Positions 1 through 8,478 of a stretch of 64,000 nt of DNA are shown here, one piece after another. The notes under the pieces were generated by a model. The model did not search any database, was not told the origin of the DNA, and saw nothing but the letters and a program-made list of their open reading frames with translations. Position numbers and translations under genes: made by a program. Within the stretch, counting starts at the first letter, position 1, and each line of letters begins with the position of its first letter. The stretch comes from JALYXI01 sp963795835. Lineage in GTDB: Bacteria; Acidobacteriota; Terriglobia; Bryobacterales; Bryobacteraceae. The stretch covers positions 496,001-560,000 of the forward strand of contig CAWCJC010000009.1 of NCBI GenBank assembly GCA_963795835.1, in the 5' to 3' direction.

Positions 1-637
1 CAAGCGCGCGCGGCGTATCGGTAAAGAAACTCATGATGCGCAAAGGCGTCCCGCCCATGGTGGTGCCGGTTGCCGCGGGATCGAAAATCCAGACATCGGC
101 GCGCGGGATCCCGGGCGTAGTGAGTTGCGGATCGCCCGCACCGGGAACGTTGGCGAGCGAAGGATCGGTGCGTTGTTGGCCGCGATGCGCAGTCGTAATG
201 AAGGCGCGAGCGGGCGTTCCCGCAAAAACAATATCCCGCGGTTCATCGCCAACCAGAAGTGTCCGTGCGACGTGCGGAGTGTCCGTCAAAGTGACAATGC
301 TGATGCTGTCGGACAAGTGATTCACCACCCACACTTCCGTGTTCGTGCGGGCCGCGACGGCGACTGGTTCCAGACCCACGGGAACGCGTCCTGCAAATAC
401 TGGCGAGCCGGAGGTTAGATCGAAAATTTCAAGCGTGCCGTTGGGGGTATTTGCCGCAAACAGGGTATTGCCATCGGGAGAGGTTGCCAGAGGGCGCACC
501 GGACCGCTTTCAAATTCGACAAACGATGGACCTGCCGAGGACGCCGCCACGCGGCTGGATGAGAGAGACGCTGCCAGCCAGACCGATGCTGCGGCCAAAA
601 GAAACGCGGCCCAGAGCCGTTGCGGAGTACGAGACAT
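1..637 (-). CDS. YncE-like beta-propeller protein, N-terminal part (gene runs off the left edge)
   Basis: An open frame runs from an ATG at 637 to the window edge without a stop, so the C-terminus is missing. The first ~30 residues are a basic start plus a hydrophobic Ala/Leu stretch, consistent with a signal peptide and secretion. The body shows the repeating blade pattern of YncE/lactonase-like propellers: 'PLATSPDGNTLFAANT', then 'LEIFDL', 'VAVAARTNTEVWVVNHLSD' and 'SISIVTL'. Such proteins are commonly surface or periplasmic; here no substrate can be inferred. It is divergent from the redoxin gene starting at 704, with 66 bp between the starts. Without the C-terminus a fused cytochrome or other domain cannot be excluded. 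Confidence 0.75.
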   Translation of the reverse strand, partial: MSRTPQRLWAAFLLAAASVWLAASLSSSRVAASSAGPSFVEFESGPVRPLATSPDGNTLFAANTPNGTLEIFDLTSGSPVFAGRVPVGLEPVAVAARTNTEVWVVNHLSDSISIVTLTDTPHVARTLLVGDEPRDIVFAGTPARAFITTAHRGQQRTDPSLANVPGAGDPQLTTPGIPRADVWIFDPAATGTTMGGTPLRIMSFFTDTPRAL

Positions 638-703
638 GGGGAGATTGCTTGGATTGTCACATTTTTTTCCCTGTTTTTGCGTTTCGAACGTAAGAATATT
701 TGT

Positions 704-1222
704 ATGCCTGCCCATTTTCCTGCGATCCTCGCCTGGCTGGTATCAGGGCTAATGGCAACCCAGCCGAAAGAAACGGTGCTGTTCTTCATTACCAACGATT
801 GCCCGATTTCGAACGCGTTCGCGCCGGAAATCGCGCGAATTTGCGCGGAATATCAGCCCAGGGGCGCGGAATGCAAGCTGGTCTATATCGATCCCGCGAT
901 GACGGATGAAGCGGCACGCGCACATGCGGCGGCCTATGGGCATGGCCGATACGCCAGGATTGTCGACCGGCATCACGAGTTGGTGAAAGCTGCGGGCGTG
1001 ACAATCACTCCTGAAGCCGCAGTGATGAATCCCGCCGGGAAAGTGCTGTATCGAGGGCGCATCGACAACTCATTCGTGGCACTGGGACAACCGCGGCGTC
1101 CCGCTACCCAGCGGGATTTGCGGGACGCGCTCGATGCCACGCTGGCAGGCAAGCCAGCGCGCCACCTGGAGACCAAGGCACTGGGCTGTTACATTCCTGA
1201 CCTGCTTCCAAATCAGCCCTAA
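704..1222 (+). CDS. Redoxin/thioredoxin-like protein with a CPIS motif
   Basis: 172 residues from the ATG at 704. An upstream in-frame ATG at 620 would overlap the divergent gene and adds no conserved sequence, so it was not chosen. A short hydrophobic N-terminus (PAHFPAILAWLVSGLMA) may be a signal or anchor. The thioredoxin-fold signature is 'VLFFITNDCPISNAFAPEI', where the usual CxxC is reduced to a single Cys followed by Pro. A later strand 'VTITPEAAVMNPAGKVLYRG' resembles the cis-Pro/strand-4 region of AhpC/TSA-like redoxins, and a second Cys sits near the end in 'ETKALGCYIP', a motif seen in acidobacterial and planctomycete redoxins. Probable role is thiol-disulfide exchange outside the cytoplasm; the partner is unknown. 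Confidence 0.75.
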   Translation: MPAHFPAILAWLVSGLMATQPKETVLFFITNDCPISNAFAPEIARICAEYQPRGAECKLVYIDPAMTDEAARAHAAAYGHGRYARIVDRHHELVKAAGVTITPEAAVMNPAGKVLYRGRIDNSFVALGQPRRPATQRDLRDALDATLAGKPARHLETKALGCYIPDLLPNQP

Positions 1223-1246
1223 GCTTCTCATGACCCTAAGGGCGGG

Positions 1247-2562
1247 TCACCTCTCCAACCGGAGCGCATTATGGACTCGTATGCCATTTGCCCGCGCCTC
1301 GAGACTCGCGGCTTCGCTAAAGTTCTGATTGAATCGAAGCACCTGGGCGTAGCAATCCAGCAGACGGGCGAGCTGCGGGTCGTCCGCGCCAAACGTCCGC
1401 TCGCGAATTCGGGCGGCCTTCGCGAACAGTGGCTCCGCTTCGCCATAGCGCTTTTGCCTATACAGAACAGAAGCTAAATTCCCGGCGACCGCCCCTATAG
1501 CCGAATGCTCCGGGCCGAACGCAGTCTCCTCGATCGCCAGAGCTCTGGCGAAGAGTTGTTCCGCTTCTGCGAGGTGGTGCCGGTTTTCAGCCAGGGTGGC
1601 AAGATTGTTGAGCACGCGGGCCGCTTGCAAGCTATTCGTTCCGTAAGTTTGCTCGTTGATGGCAAGCGCCCTCCGGAACAAAGGTTCGGCGTCCCGGTAA
1701 TGTTTCTGAAGTTGAAGTAGGCTGGCAAGATTGCGTGAGACCGGAAGCGACATCCGGATGGCTCGGATTAGAAACATGCTCCCAGCAGATAATTGCGCGT
1801 TCGAACAGTGGCTTCGCCTCCGAATACCGGCCCAGCGAGACTAAGACCTGCGCCAGATTGTTCCAGGCAGCGGCCGTGGAAGGTTTGGCTGGGCCTGCAA
1901 ACTTTTCCATCAGCGCCGCCGCTTCTGACGAATAGCGCAGTGCGTCCGCCAGGCGGCCCCGGTTCCGTGTAACTACGGCTAGCGTGCTGAGTACTTCGGC
2001 ATACCCGATCGTATCTACCGCCCCGGCGGTTCTCAGCGTGCGCTCAGCATCGAGCGCAGCCGTTTCTGCTTCTTCGAAGTCTGAGCTCGCAATCAGGATT
2101 CTCGCCAGAGTGTTGCGCGTAACAGCCGCTTCCGCCGGAGCCGTAGCAACCAACGCGGCGGCGCGCACCACCTGCTCCGCATCCAGAGGCTTTCCCAGCG
2201 CTAGCAGACACAGCGCCAAGCCTCGCTGCGGCCCCGCCAGCAACGGAGTGTCGCTCCCGAGTGCCTGCCGCGCGTAATTCAATGCTTTGCCTGTAGAGCG
2301 AAGCTGCCTCCGTAAAGCGGGAACGGGAACGCTGAACAGCGGCCAGATTCAGGCAGATCGATGCACGCGTAAGTGGGTCGGGAGCCAGCTGCTCAGCAGC
2401 CAGCGCCGCTCTCAAGTGGCGCTCTGCACTAGCTAAATCGCCCGCCGCGAATTCAGAAACGGCAAGCATGTTGATGGATTGGGGAGAGACCGCTGCCGTC
2501 TCAGCAGCAACAGTCGAAGCGTACAGCGTGATTGCAAGCCAACCGCGGAAAAGCCATCTCAC
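1247..2562 (-). pseudogene. Secreted TPR (kinesin-light-chain type) protein broken by two frameshifts
   Basis: Three consecutive minus-strand frames make one TPR protein. Frame one starts at ATG 2562 with a signal peptide (RWLFRGWLAITLYASTVAAE) and TPR helices. The match passes to a second frame near 2286-2288 ('EAASLYRQ' then 'ALNYARQALG') and to a third near 1733-1738 ('HPDVASGL' then 'RNLASLLQLQ'). Each jump is explained by one extra base: AA to AAA at the first, an extra A at the second. Removing both restores a protein of about 438 residues ending in 'VHNALRLER'. The repeats are of the 42-residue TPR_10/12 type ('FERAII..HPDVA', 'AEPLFRRALAINEQ', 'AEQLFARALAIEE'). It lies directly downstream of, and co-oriented with, the TolB/TPR gene at 2628. 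The frameshifts may be genuine decay or errors in the sequence. Confidence 0.75.
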
Positions 2563-2627
2563 ATCAGCAGTGTGGGTCTTGTCTGGAGGCCTGCGGAAGT
2601 ATGAAGGGGTTAGCTTACGGTTCCGCC

Positions 2628-4391
2628 TTACGGTAAGGAGGTGTCAGATAAGCCCATAGACGCGAGCATCCGTTGAAAGCGCGGTTCGGAACGAAGGCAG
2701 TCATAAGCCGGATGCACCTGCAGGAACACCGCCGACGGTTGATGGCGCGCAACCGCGCGTTCCAGCCAGGTCAGCGCCATCGCGGTCTCGCCTTTGCCCA
2801 TGTGAATGAACGCAAATGAATTGCAGGGCACGGCGCTATGTTCCCCAAGGGATTTTAGCTTCAGATAGGTCTGCTCCGCCTCCTCGTGTCTCCCCGCCAG
2901 AGCCTGCGCCTGTCCCAGCGGCCCCAGGATTCGTGGCAACGGTCCCCCGAGCGACACGCCCTTCAGAAGCATTTCGATCGCGGCAGGATATTCCCCCATC
3001 AGAATATAGCTGCGGCCCATGGCCGTGTAAGTTCGGTAAAACGAAGGGTCTTGTTTCAACAAGAGCTCGTACTCAGCAATGCTGCGCTTATAATCGCGCT
3101 CGAATACGTGGAGCAAACCGCGAGCCAGCAGAATCGCAAGAGACAACGGATCCAATCGTAAGGCGACTTCCAGTTGCTCATAGGCCTCAGTCAAGCGCCC
3201 GTGCACTGCGAGAAAATTTGAGCCGAACCAGAAATGGCCGGGGGAATAGCTGGGGTTCAGCTCCAGAGCGCGGGTGAACTCCGCTTCTGCGTTCTTCCAA
3301 TCCCAATCGTACAGTGCAAGTCCCAGTGCAAGGGACGCATGTGCTTCCGCGGAAAGCGGATCAAGCCGAAGCGCGTACGCTGCCGCTTCTTTCGCCTTGA
3401 TCAGGTGATCGCAACCATCGGCGAAGCCGTACTCCGCAATCAGCGTGTGCGTGTCAGCCAGACCGGAATAGGCAAGGGCAGCCGTTGGATCCAGCACCGC
3501 AGCTTCGGAGAACAACACAAGGCTCCGCTTGAGCCCTTCATGAGTTCGCTCACGGGCGAGAAAGCGGCCCTGCAAGCAGAGGTGGTACGCCTCCAGGCTG
3601 GGAGAATCGCCTCTTGCCAGCAGCGCATCGGCTTCCTGACGGAATCGAAGGTTGAGCTCTGACGCGATGGCCATCGCAATCTCCTTCTGAATGGCAAACA
3701 CGTCCTGCACGGATCGGTCAAAAGTCTCCGACCACAAATAGCGGCCGTCTTTGGAATCGATCAAGTGCGCCACAATACGCAGGCGTGTTTCAGTCTTTCG
3801 GACGCTGCCGCGCAAAAGGTACTCGGCGCCCAGGTGCTGGCCCAGAACGGTCGCGTCTTCCTGGTGGGAACGAAGCTTAACGGCTGAATCCCAGGCAACC
3901 ACTACCAGGCCTTGGATTCGCGTCAGAGCATGAATCAGGTCGTCGCTCAGACCATCACTGAAATAGTCGGAGTCCTTGCCCAAATTCGCAAACGGGAGCA
4001 CCGCCACGGTGATCTCCGGCCGCGACTCGGGCCGCGGCGCGCCCCGCAGTTGGCATCGCGGAGCGTAACCGCCTTTCGGATAATCAATGAGAACCGGGTC
4101 CTGCTTACCTGCCTCGGAATAGTAAGCATTAAGCTTGGCGCGCAGCCGCCGGGCCTCCACGCGAACAATCGGGTCCAGACGCGGGTCATAAGCAGGATCG
4201 CGGTCGAACACCCTGGCGCCGATTGTGACTTCTTTGAGTTGCGAAGCCTTCCCCGCCAGCATCTCCTCCACGGTAAAACTCAAAAAGCGCTCCATCCGCG
4301 GGGAACCTGAGAATTGTTGGCTTGCCAGAATCAAACCAAGCTGGCGTCGGATAGCGGCTTCATCAATCTCGCTCTTCTCCGCAGTTTGCAC
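2628..4391 (-). CDS. TolB-like/TPR protein with N-terminal regulatory-like domain
   Basis: 587 residues from a GTG at 4391, chosen because GAAGAG sits 8 nt upstream and because an ATG at 4454 would put an intergenic palindrome inside the gene. Residues ~8-110 form a conserved domain ('RMERFLSFTVEEMLAG', 'LKEVTIGARVFDRDPAYDPR', 'DPIVRVEARRLRAKL', 'LIDYPKGGYAP') that is frequent in Solibacter-type genomes in front of TolB/TPR or adenylate-cyclase-like modules. Next comes a TolB-N/CsgG-like region ('VAVLPFANLGKDSDYFSDGL', 'YLLRGSVRKTETRLRI'), then at least six TPRs to the C-terminus. No signal peptide is seen, so it is probably cytoplasmic. Likely role is signalling or scaffolding; no enzymatic motif is visible. 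It precedes the broken TPR gene on the same strand. Confidence 0.8.
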   Translation of the reverse strand: MQTAEKSEIDEAAIRRQLGLILASQQFSGSPRMERFLSFTVEEMLAGKASQLKEVTIGARVFDRDPAYDPRLDPIVRVEARRLRAKLNAYYSEAGKQDPVLIDYPKGGYAPRCQLRGAPRPESRPEITVAVLPFANLGKDSDYFSDGLSDDLIHALTRIQGLVVVAWDSAVKLRSHQEDATVLGQHLGAEYLLRGSVRKTETRLRIVAHLIDSKDGRYLWSETFDRSVQDVFAIQKEIAMAIASELNLRFRQEADALLARGDSPSLEAYHLCLQGRFLARERTHEGLKRSLVLFSEAAVLDPTAALAYSGLADTHTLIAEYGFADGCDHLIKAKEAAAYALRLDPLSAEAHASLALGLALYDWDWKNAEAEFTRALELNPSYSPGHFWFGSNFLAVHGRLTEAYEQLEVALRLDPLSLAILLARGLLHVFERDYKRSIAEYELLLKQDPSFYRTYTAMGRSYILMGEYPAAIEMLLKGVSLGGPLPRILGPLGQAQALAGRHEEAEQTYLKLKSLGEHSAVPCNSFAFIHMGKGETAMALTWLERAVARHQPSAVFLQVHPAYDCLRSEPRFQRMLASMGLSDTSLP

Positions 4392-4422
4392 GTCTCTATC
4401 TCTTCGTGTCCTTTGTATATTG

Positions 4423-4443
4423 TTGGCACAGCACCGGTGCCAA
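4423..4443. promoter_or_regulatory. Inverted repeat between divergent genes
   Basis: A perfect 7-bp inverted repeat, TTGGCAC / GTGCCAA, with a 7-nt centre. It lies 32 bp upstream of the GTG start of the TolB/TPR gene and 58 bp upstream of the ArsB-like gene. Position and symmetry suit an operator or a binding site in a shared promoter region. The arm resembles half of a sigma-54 site, but the GG/GC spacing does not fit that consensus. Confidence 0.4.
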
Positions 4444-4500
4444 CCGCTGAGCATGCCAACATGACTAAGAGACGGTCTCTGAAGCTTGCATCCCGCGGAA

Positions 4501-5748
4501 ATGAACTACAGTCTGGCTTGGATCGTTTCCGGTCTCACCATTGCGCTGATCCTGATTCGCCCCTGGAAAATCCCGGAAGCAGTATGGGCAGTTGCCGGGG
4601 CGGTTTCGCTACTTTTGACGCAAACCATTTCTCCCCAAAATGCGCTTGCCGCAATGGGCCGAGGCACGGACGTTTACCTTTTCCTCACAGGCATGATGCT
4701 CCTATCGGAATTAGCGCGCCGCGAAGGAGTTTTCGATTGGATTGCAATCCTGGCTGTCCGGAAAGCGAGAGGCTCGCGAACGCGTCTGTTCGCCATTGTG
4801 TATGGAGTCGGCGTCATCGTCACGGCATTTCTTTCCAATGACGCGACTGCGGTCGTCCTCACTCCCGCGGTGCTCGCCGTAGTCAAAAAAGCGAAAGCGG
4901 CGCCGTTGCCTTATTTACTCGTTTGCGCATTCATTGCAAACGCGGCCAGCTTCGTTCTCCCCATTTCGAATCCGGCGAACCTGGTGATCTATGGCTCGCA
5001 CATGCCCCCTCTGCTCACGTGGCTGAGGACTTTCGCGTTCCCCTCTACGGTTTCCATACTCGCCACCTGCTTCCTGCTGTGGCTCTTAACGCGCAAATAC
5101 CTCAAAGGCGACATGGAATCCCAGGTCCACCAGGTTCTGCTCACACAAGCGGGACGAAGATCCGCTTATGGAATCGTCGGCACGGCGCTCGTCCTGCTGG
5201 GTGCATCTTCCTTCAACCTGGATCTCGGGTTACCCACCTTCCTGGCCGCTGCCGCTGTCACAGTCTTTGTGAGCATCAAGGACCGTGACGCGCCTCTTGG
5301 CGTTGTCAAAGAGATTTCCTGGAGCGTAATCCCGCTGGTTGCCGGCCTGTTCGTCTTAGTGGAAGCAATCAACGGTGCCGGCGCCTTAGCCTTAACTGGT
5401 GCCGCGCTGAAATGGTGCGCTTCTCTGCCCAGGTTGCATTCCCTGTTCGCAGCCGCTTTCGGCGTTGCCACCCTCTCGAATCTCATGAATAACCTGCCGG
5501 TAGGGCTAATCGCGGGGAGCGTCATCTCCAAAGCAGTAGCGCCGGCCATACGCGATGCTCTCCTCATCGGCATAGATTTAGGGCCCAATCTGTCCGTAAC
5601 CGGCTCATTGGCCACCATCTTGTGGCTTTTAGCGCTCCGCAGAGAAGGTGAGAACATCAGCGCATGGAAGTTCCTCGGATTCGGTGCGGTTGTCATGCCA
5701 ATCGCACTGGCGGCATCTATCGGGGCGCTGGCGTTGACGGTAAGGTGA
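4501..5748 (+). CDS. ArsB/NhaD-type ion transporter, arsenite pump-like
   Basis: 415 residues with about ten to twelve predicted membrane segments. Similarity to ArsB runs along the length: 'LLLSELARREGVFDWIAI', 'AIVYGVGVIVTAFLSNDATA' followed by a 'VVLTPAVLAVV' segment, 'AASFVLPISNPANLVIYGS', and a C-terminal 'NLMNNLPVGLIAGSVI'. In ArsB the ND and NP(A/V)N pieces lie in the ion path. Members of the IT superfamily export arsenite or exchange sodium, carboxylates or other anions, so substrate is uncertain; no arsR, arsA or arsC is adjacent. An in-frame TTG at 4486 precedes the chosen ATG; neither has a strong ribosome binding site. Divergent from the TolB/TPR gene and convergent with the radical SAM gene, ending 24 bp from it. 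Confidence 0.75.
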   Translation: MNYSLAWIVSGLTIALILIRPWKIPEAVWAVAGAVSLLLTQTISPQNALAAMGRGTDVYLFLTGMMLLSELARREGVFDWIAILAVRKARGSRTRLFAIVYGVGVIVTAFLSNDATAVVLTPAVLAVVKKAKAAPLPYLLVCAFIANAASFVLPISNPANLVIYGSHMPPLLTWLRTFAFPSTVSILATCFLLWLLTRKYLKGDMESQVHQVLLTQAGRRSAYGIVGTALVLLGASSFNLDLGLPTFLAAAAVTVFVSIKDRDAPLGVVKEISWSVIPLVAGLFVLVEAINGAGALALTGAALKWCASLPRLHSLFAAAFGVATLSNLMNNLPVGLIAGSVISKAVAPAIRDALLIGIDLGPNLSVTGSLATILWLLALRREGENISAWKFLGFGAVVMPIALAASIGALALTVR

Positions 5749-5772
5749 ACTGCGGCTGAACAGCGATGCTTT

Positions 5773-6810
5773 CTACAAACCCGCGATGTGAACCAGGTCC
5801 GTCTCTTTCTCGCGAGCGGCCGGCGGCGGCCCTTGTATCGTCTGGGGAGCCCGCCAGAAATCCATGTACGAAGTATAGTGAACGCAAGCCACAGTACACC
5901 GCGGCGCGCAACCTTTCTCTGTCACAAATTCGCGCCGGATATCTTCCACCGTGTACTTCTCGAGCGGAATCGCCGGATATCCCCGCTGCTGCGAACAATA
6001 GTGCACCAGACCCTCTTCGCACACATAGAGATAACGCGCACCGGCCCGGCACTTCCACTTGTTTTCCCGCCCGTAAGCGATATTGTCCTGAAAATAATTC
6101 AGAGCGGCATAGCTCTTCTTGCCCATCTCTTTCATCTTCAGGAACACTTCCTGTTCCGCGGGTGTCAGCGGCTGCAACTGTCCGCTATTGTCATGAATAA
6201 TCCCCACGGTCGAGGTAAAACCCAACTCCACCGCGCGCTTTCCCACCACCAGCGCGTCTTCCGGATTCCGAATTCCGCCGCCCACCACGGAATTGATGTT
6301 CACGTGAAAGTCCGCGTGCTCCGCCAGCATCTGCAACCGCGCATCCAGCGTCTTCAAGCTTTTTTTCGAAACGGTGTCAGGCAGCACGTTGTCAATGCTG
6401 ATCTGCATGTGCTCCAGCCCCGCCCGGTTCAACCGTCGAATCCGGTCCGGATTCAGCAGAAAACCGTTCGTAATCATGCCGGAGATCATGCCGTGATGGC
6501 GAACGCGCTCAATTAAGGAATCAAGCTCCGGATGCAGCAGCGGTTCACCGCCGCTCATGCTCACAATGCTCGTCCCTAACGCGGCCAAGCTGTCAATCCG
6601 CCGCAACATCGCGTCCGCGGGCACAGGCTTTGAGAAATCGTCGTACTCGTTGCAATATTCGCAAGCCAGATTGCAACGCCGAGTTGGAATAATGTGCGCC
6701 AGCACCGGGTGGTCTGTCGAAAGCACCCCCTGCGCCAACATTTTCCATTCGCGTAGACGGCGGTGTGAACCGGTCACACCTCTCCGAAAACGAGTCTTAA
6801 AATCCGCCAT
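5773..6810 (-). CDS. Radical SAM protein with Cys-rich C-terminal (SPASM-like) region
   Basis: 345 residues from ATG 6810 (MADFKTRFRR). An ATG at 6954 would overlap the divergent gene at 6875. Residues 46-53 carry the CxxxCxxC signature binding the [4Fe-4S]-SAM cluster (RRCNLACEYC), followed by 'IVSMSGGEPLLHPEL' for SAM and 'MITNGFLL'. Near the C-terminus further Cys residues (KWKCRAG, YVCEEGLVHYCSQQ, EKGCAPRCTVACVH) suggest an auxiliary iron-sulfur cluster as in SPASM/twitch proteins. The substrate cannot be told; there is no peptide precursor gene next to it, and hopanoid HpnH-like or peptide-modifying roles are equally open. The gene stands alone between convergent and divergent neighbours. 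Confidence 0.8.
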   Translation of the reverse strand: MADFKTRFRRGVTGSHRRLREWKMLAQGVLSTDHPVLAHIIPTRRCNLACEYCNEYDDFSKPVPADAMLRRIDSLAALGTSIVSMSGGEPLLHPELDSLIERVRHHGMISGMITNGFLLNPDRIRRLNRAGLEHMQISIDNVLPDTVSKKSLKTLDARLQMLAEHADFHVNINSVVGGGIRNPEDALVVGKRAVELGFTSTVGIIHDNSGQLQPLTPAEQEVFLKMKEMGKKSYAALNYFQDNIAYGRENKWKCRAGARYLYVCEEGLVHYCSQQRGYPAIPLEKYTVEDIRREFVTEKGCAPRCTVACVHYTSYMDFWRAPQTIQGPPPAAREKETDLVHIAGL

Positions 6811-6874
6811 ATTCCGATCTTCGATTATACCTGTGGGACCGATACCAAGGTGGATGCCAAAATAGAGGTTACCG

Positions 6875-8038
6875 ATGCGTTCTCTCGTCCTGCTTGCCCT
6901 AGTTGCGGCTCCTCTGTTCGCGGCCGATACCATCGCCGTGCTGCCGTTATTCAATCAATCGAAAACAGCGAGCCTTGATTGGATCGGCGAAAGCGCTGCC
7001 GAGACCATCCGTGAATCGCTCACCTCGGCAGGCCTCCTGACCATGGCGCGGGAAGACCGCGTCGAAGTCTTTCGCCGTCTTTCCATTCGCCCCAACGCCC
7101 AACTCACCAAAGCCTCCGTCATCAAAGTCGGCGAATCGCTCGACGCCGGCCAGGTCGTGTTCGGCGACTACACCATCACCAACGGCAAAGGCTCGGAACG
7201 CACCATCCGTCTCACCGCGCGCCTGGTCGACCTGAAACGCTTTCACGAAGGAGCGGAATTTGAACAGGTCGGTCCGCTGGAAGACCTAAGCATGCTCGAA
7301 ACCAAGCTGGCCTGGAACTTCGTGCATGTGCTCAGTCCCCAGGCCGCGAATACGGAAGACACTTTCTTCAAGGAACGCCCGCCCGTCCGCATTGATGCCG
7401 TGGAACTGTACATCCGCGGCTTGCTCGGCGGCACGCCGGAACAGAAACAACGCCTGTTCACCCAAGCCGCTAACCTCGATGTCCGCTTCTCGCAACCCGC
7501 TTTTCAACTCGGCCGCATCTTCTTCCAGCGAAAGGATTGGAAGAACTCCTCCCACTGGCTCGAACGCGTCTCCCGCGCCGACTCCCATTATTTCGAGAGC
7601 CTCTTCCTCTTGGGTCTCTGCCGCTTTTACCAGGGCGATATGTTCGAAGCCATCAAACAGTTCCAGGCAGTAGCTTCTGAACTGCCGCTCAATGAGGTTT
7701 ATAACAACCTCGGCGCCGCCCAGTCACGCAAAGGCCTGGCGGGCGCGGGCGAGAACCTGAAGAAAGCCCTCGATGGCGATGAAGCCGACCCCGATTACTG
7801 GTTCAACACCGGCTATTGGGAATGGAAAACCGCCAACTACTTTTCCGCCGCCGACCATTTCCGCGCCGTGCTGGACCGCTCGCCGGGCGATCAGGAAGCA
7901 GCCGCCTTCCTGGCCCGGTGCATCCGCAAAGAAGGTCCTCGCGCCTCTGACAAATCCACGGACCGAGAACGCGTGAAAACAACCTTCGAAGAGACGGCCT
8001 TCCGGCAGCTTCAGGCCGAAATGAAGCCTGCGAAATAG
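6875..8038 (+). CDS. Secreted TolB-like/TPR protein
   Basis: 387 residues. Residues 1-17 (MRSLVLLALVAAPLFAA) are a clear signal peptide. Residues ~20-130 resemble the CsgG/FlgO/TolB-N fold ('TIAVLPLFNQS', 'LDWIGESAAETIRESL', 'GQVVFGDYTIT'). From ~170 on there are TPRs ('AVELYIRGLLGGTPEQ', 'FQLGRIFFQRKDWKNS', 'LFLLGLCRFYQGDMFEAIK', 'YNNLGAAQSRKGLAGAGEN', 'YWFNTGYWEWKTANYFSA'). It is probably a periplasmic scaffold and shares the TolB+TPR plan with the protein at 2628, but not that protein's extra N-terminal domain. Start ATG 6875 is preceded by a weak AGAGG. It ends 3 bp from the convergent gene at 8042. Confidence 0.8.
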   Translation: MRSLVLLALVAAPLFAADTIAVLPLFNQSKTASLDWIGESAAETIRESLTSAGLLTMAREDRVEVFRRLSIRPNAQLTKASVIKVGESLDAGQVVFGDYTITNGKGSERTIRLTARLVDLKRFHEGAEFEQVGPLEDLSMLETKLAWNFVHVLSPQAANTEDTFFKERPPVRIDAVELYIRGLLGGTPEQKQRLFTQAANLDVRFSQPAFQLGRIFFQRKDWKNSSHWLERVSRADSHYFESLFLLGLCRFYQGDMFEAIKQFQAVASELPLNEVYNNLGAAQSRKGLAGAGENLKKALDGDEADPDYWFNTGYWEWKTANYFSAADHFRAVLDRSPGDQEAAAFLARCIRKEGPRASDKSTDRERVKTTFEETAFRQLQAEMKPAK

Positions 8039-8041
8039 TCG

Positions 8042-8437
8042 CTATTTCTTCGGCGTGCGCGTCACTTTCACTTTACCGTTCAGCGTTTCGGTATCGAGTG
8101 CGGTTTTCATATCGCCCTCCATTCTGTCGCCATCCACGGTCAGTACGAATTTCACCGGCCCCGCGGTCTCCCCGTTCGATGCCTCGAACCAGATTTTATT
8201 CCCTTCCATGTGGGCGTTCTTAATCGGCACGTTTTCGGAATCTTCCGGTCGCCCGATCTTGCCTGAGATCGCCGCTTTCTGTTGATCGAACTCAATTCGC
8301 ACCGGCGTCGTGATCGTGCTGCCGCTGCCTTCATCCTTGATGTCGATCGTCCCGGTCCACAGCCCGGAGACGTCGGGTGCCGTAGCAAACGCCACCGAAG
8401 ACATCGCCAATCCGCAAATGATAAGGACAAGTTTCAT
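8042..8437 (-). CDS. Small secreted protein of unknown function
   Basis: 131 residues from the ATG at 8437. An in-frame ATG at 8476 would add 13 residues and run almost into the divergent gene at 8479. The N-terminus MKLVLIICGLAMSSVAFA is a signal peptide. The mature part 'APDVSGLWTGTIDIKDEGSG', 'VRIEFDQQKAAISGKIG', 'GPVKFVLTVDGDRMEG', 'LNGKVKVTRT' predicts an all-beta, lipocalin-like or adhesin-like domain of a kind common in secreted acidobacterial proteins. I do not recognise a function. Upstream it shares a short promoter region with the cyclophilin gene. Confidence 0.65.
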   Translation of the reverse strand: MKLVLIICGLAMSSVAFATAPDVSGLWTGTIDIKDEGSGSTITTPVRIEFDQQKAAISGKIGRPEDSENVPIKNAHMEGNKIWFEASNGETAGPVKFVLTVDGDRMEGDMKTALDTETLNGKVKVTRTPKK

Positions 8438-8478
8438 GATTTTTTGAGCCTTCAGTATAATACTGGAGTTTCCCATCC

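Noticed and set aside
1228..1446. Short minus-strand frame after the TPR pseudogene
   Set aside because: Overlaps the restored TPR protein in another frame and shows no helical repeat.
4423..4440. Sigma-54-like TTGGCAC
   Set aside because: The spacing from GG to a downstream GC is 12 and not 10, so the -24/-12 pattern does not fit.
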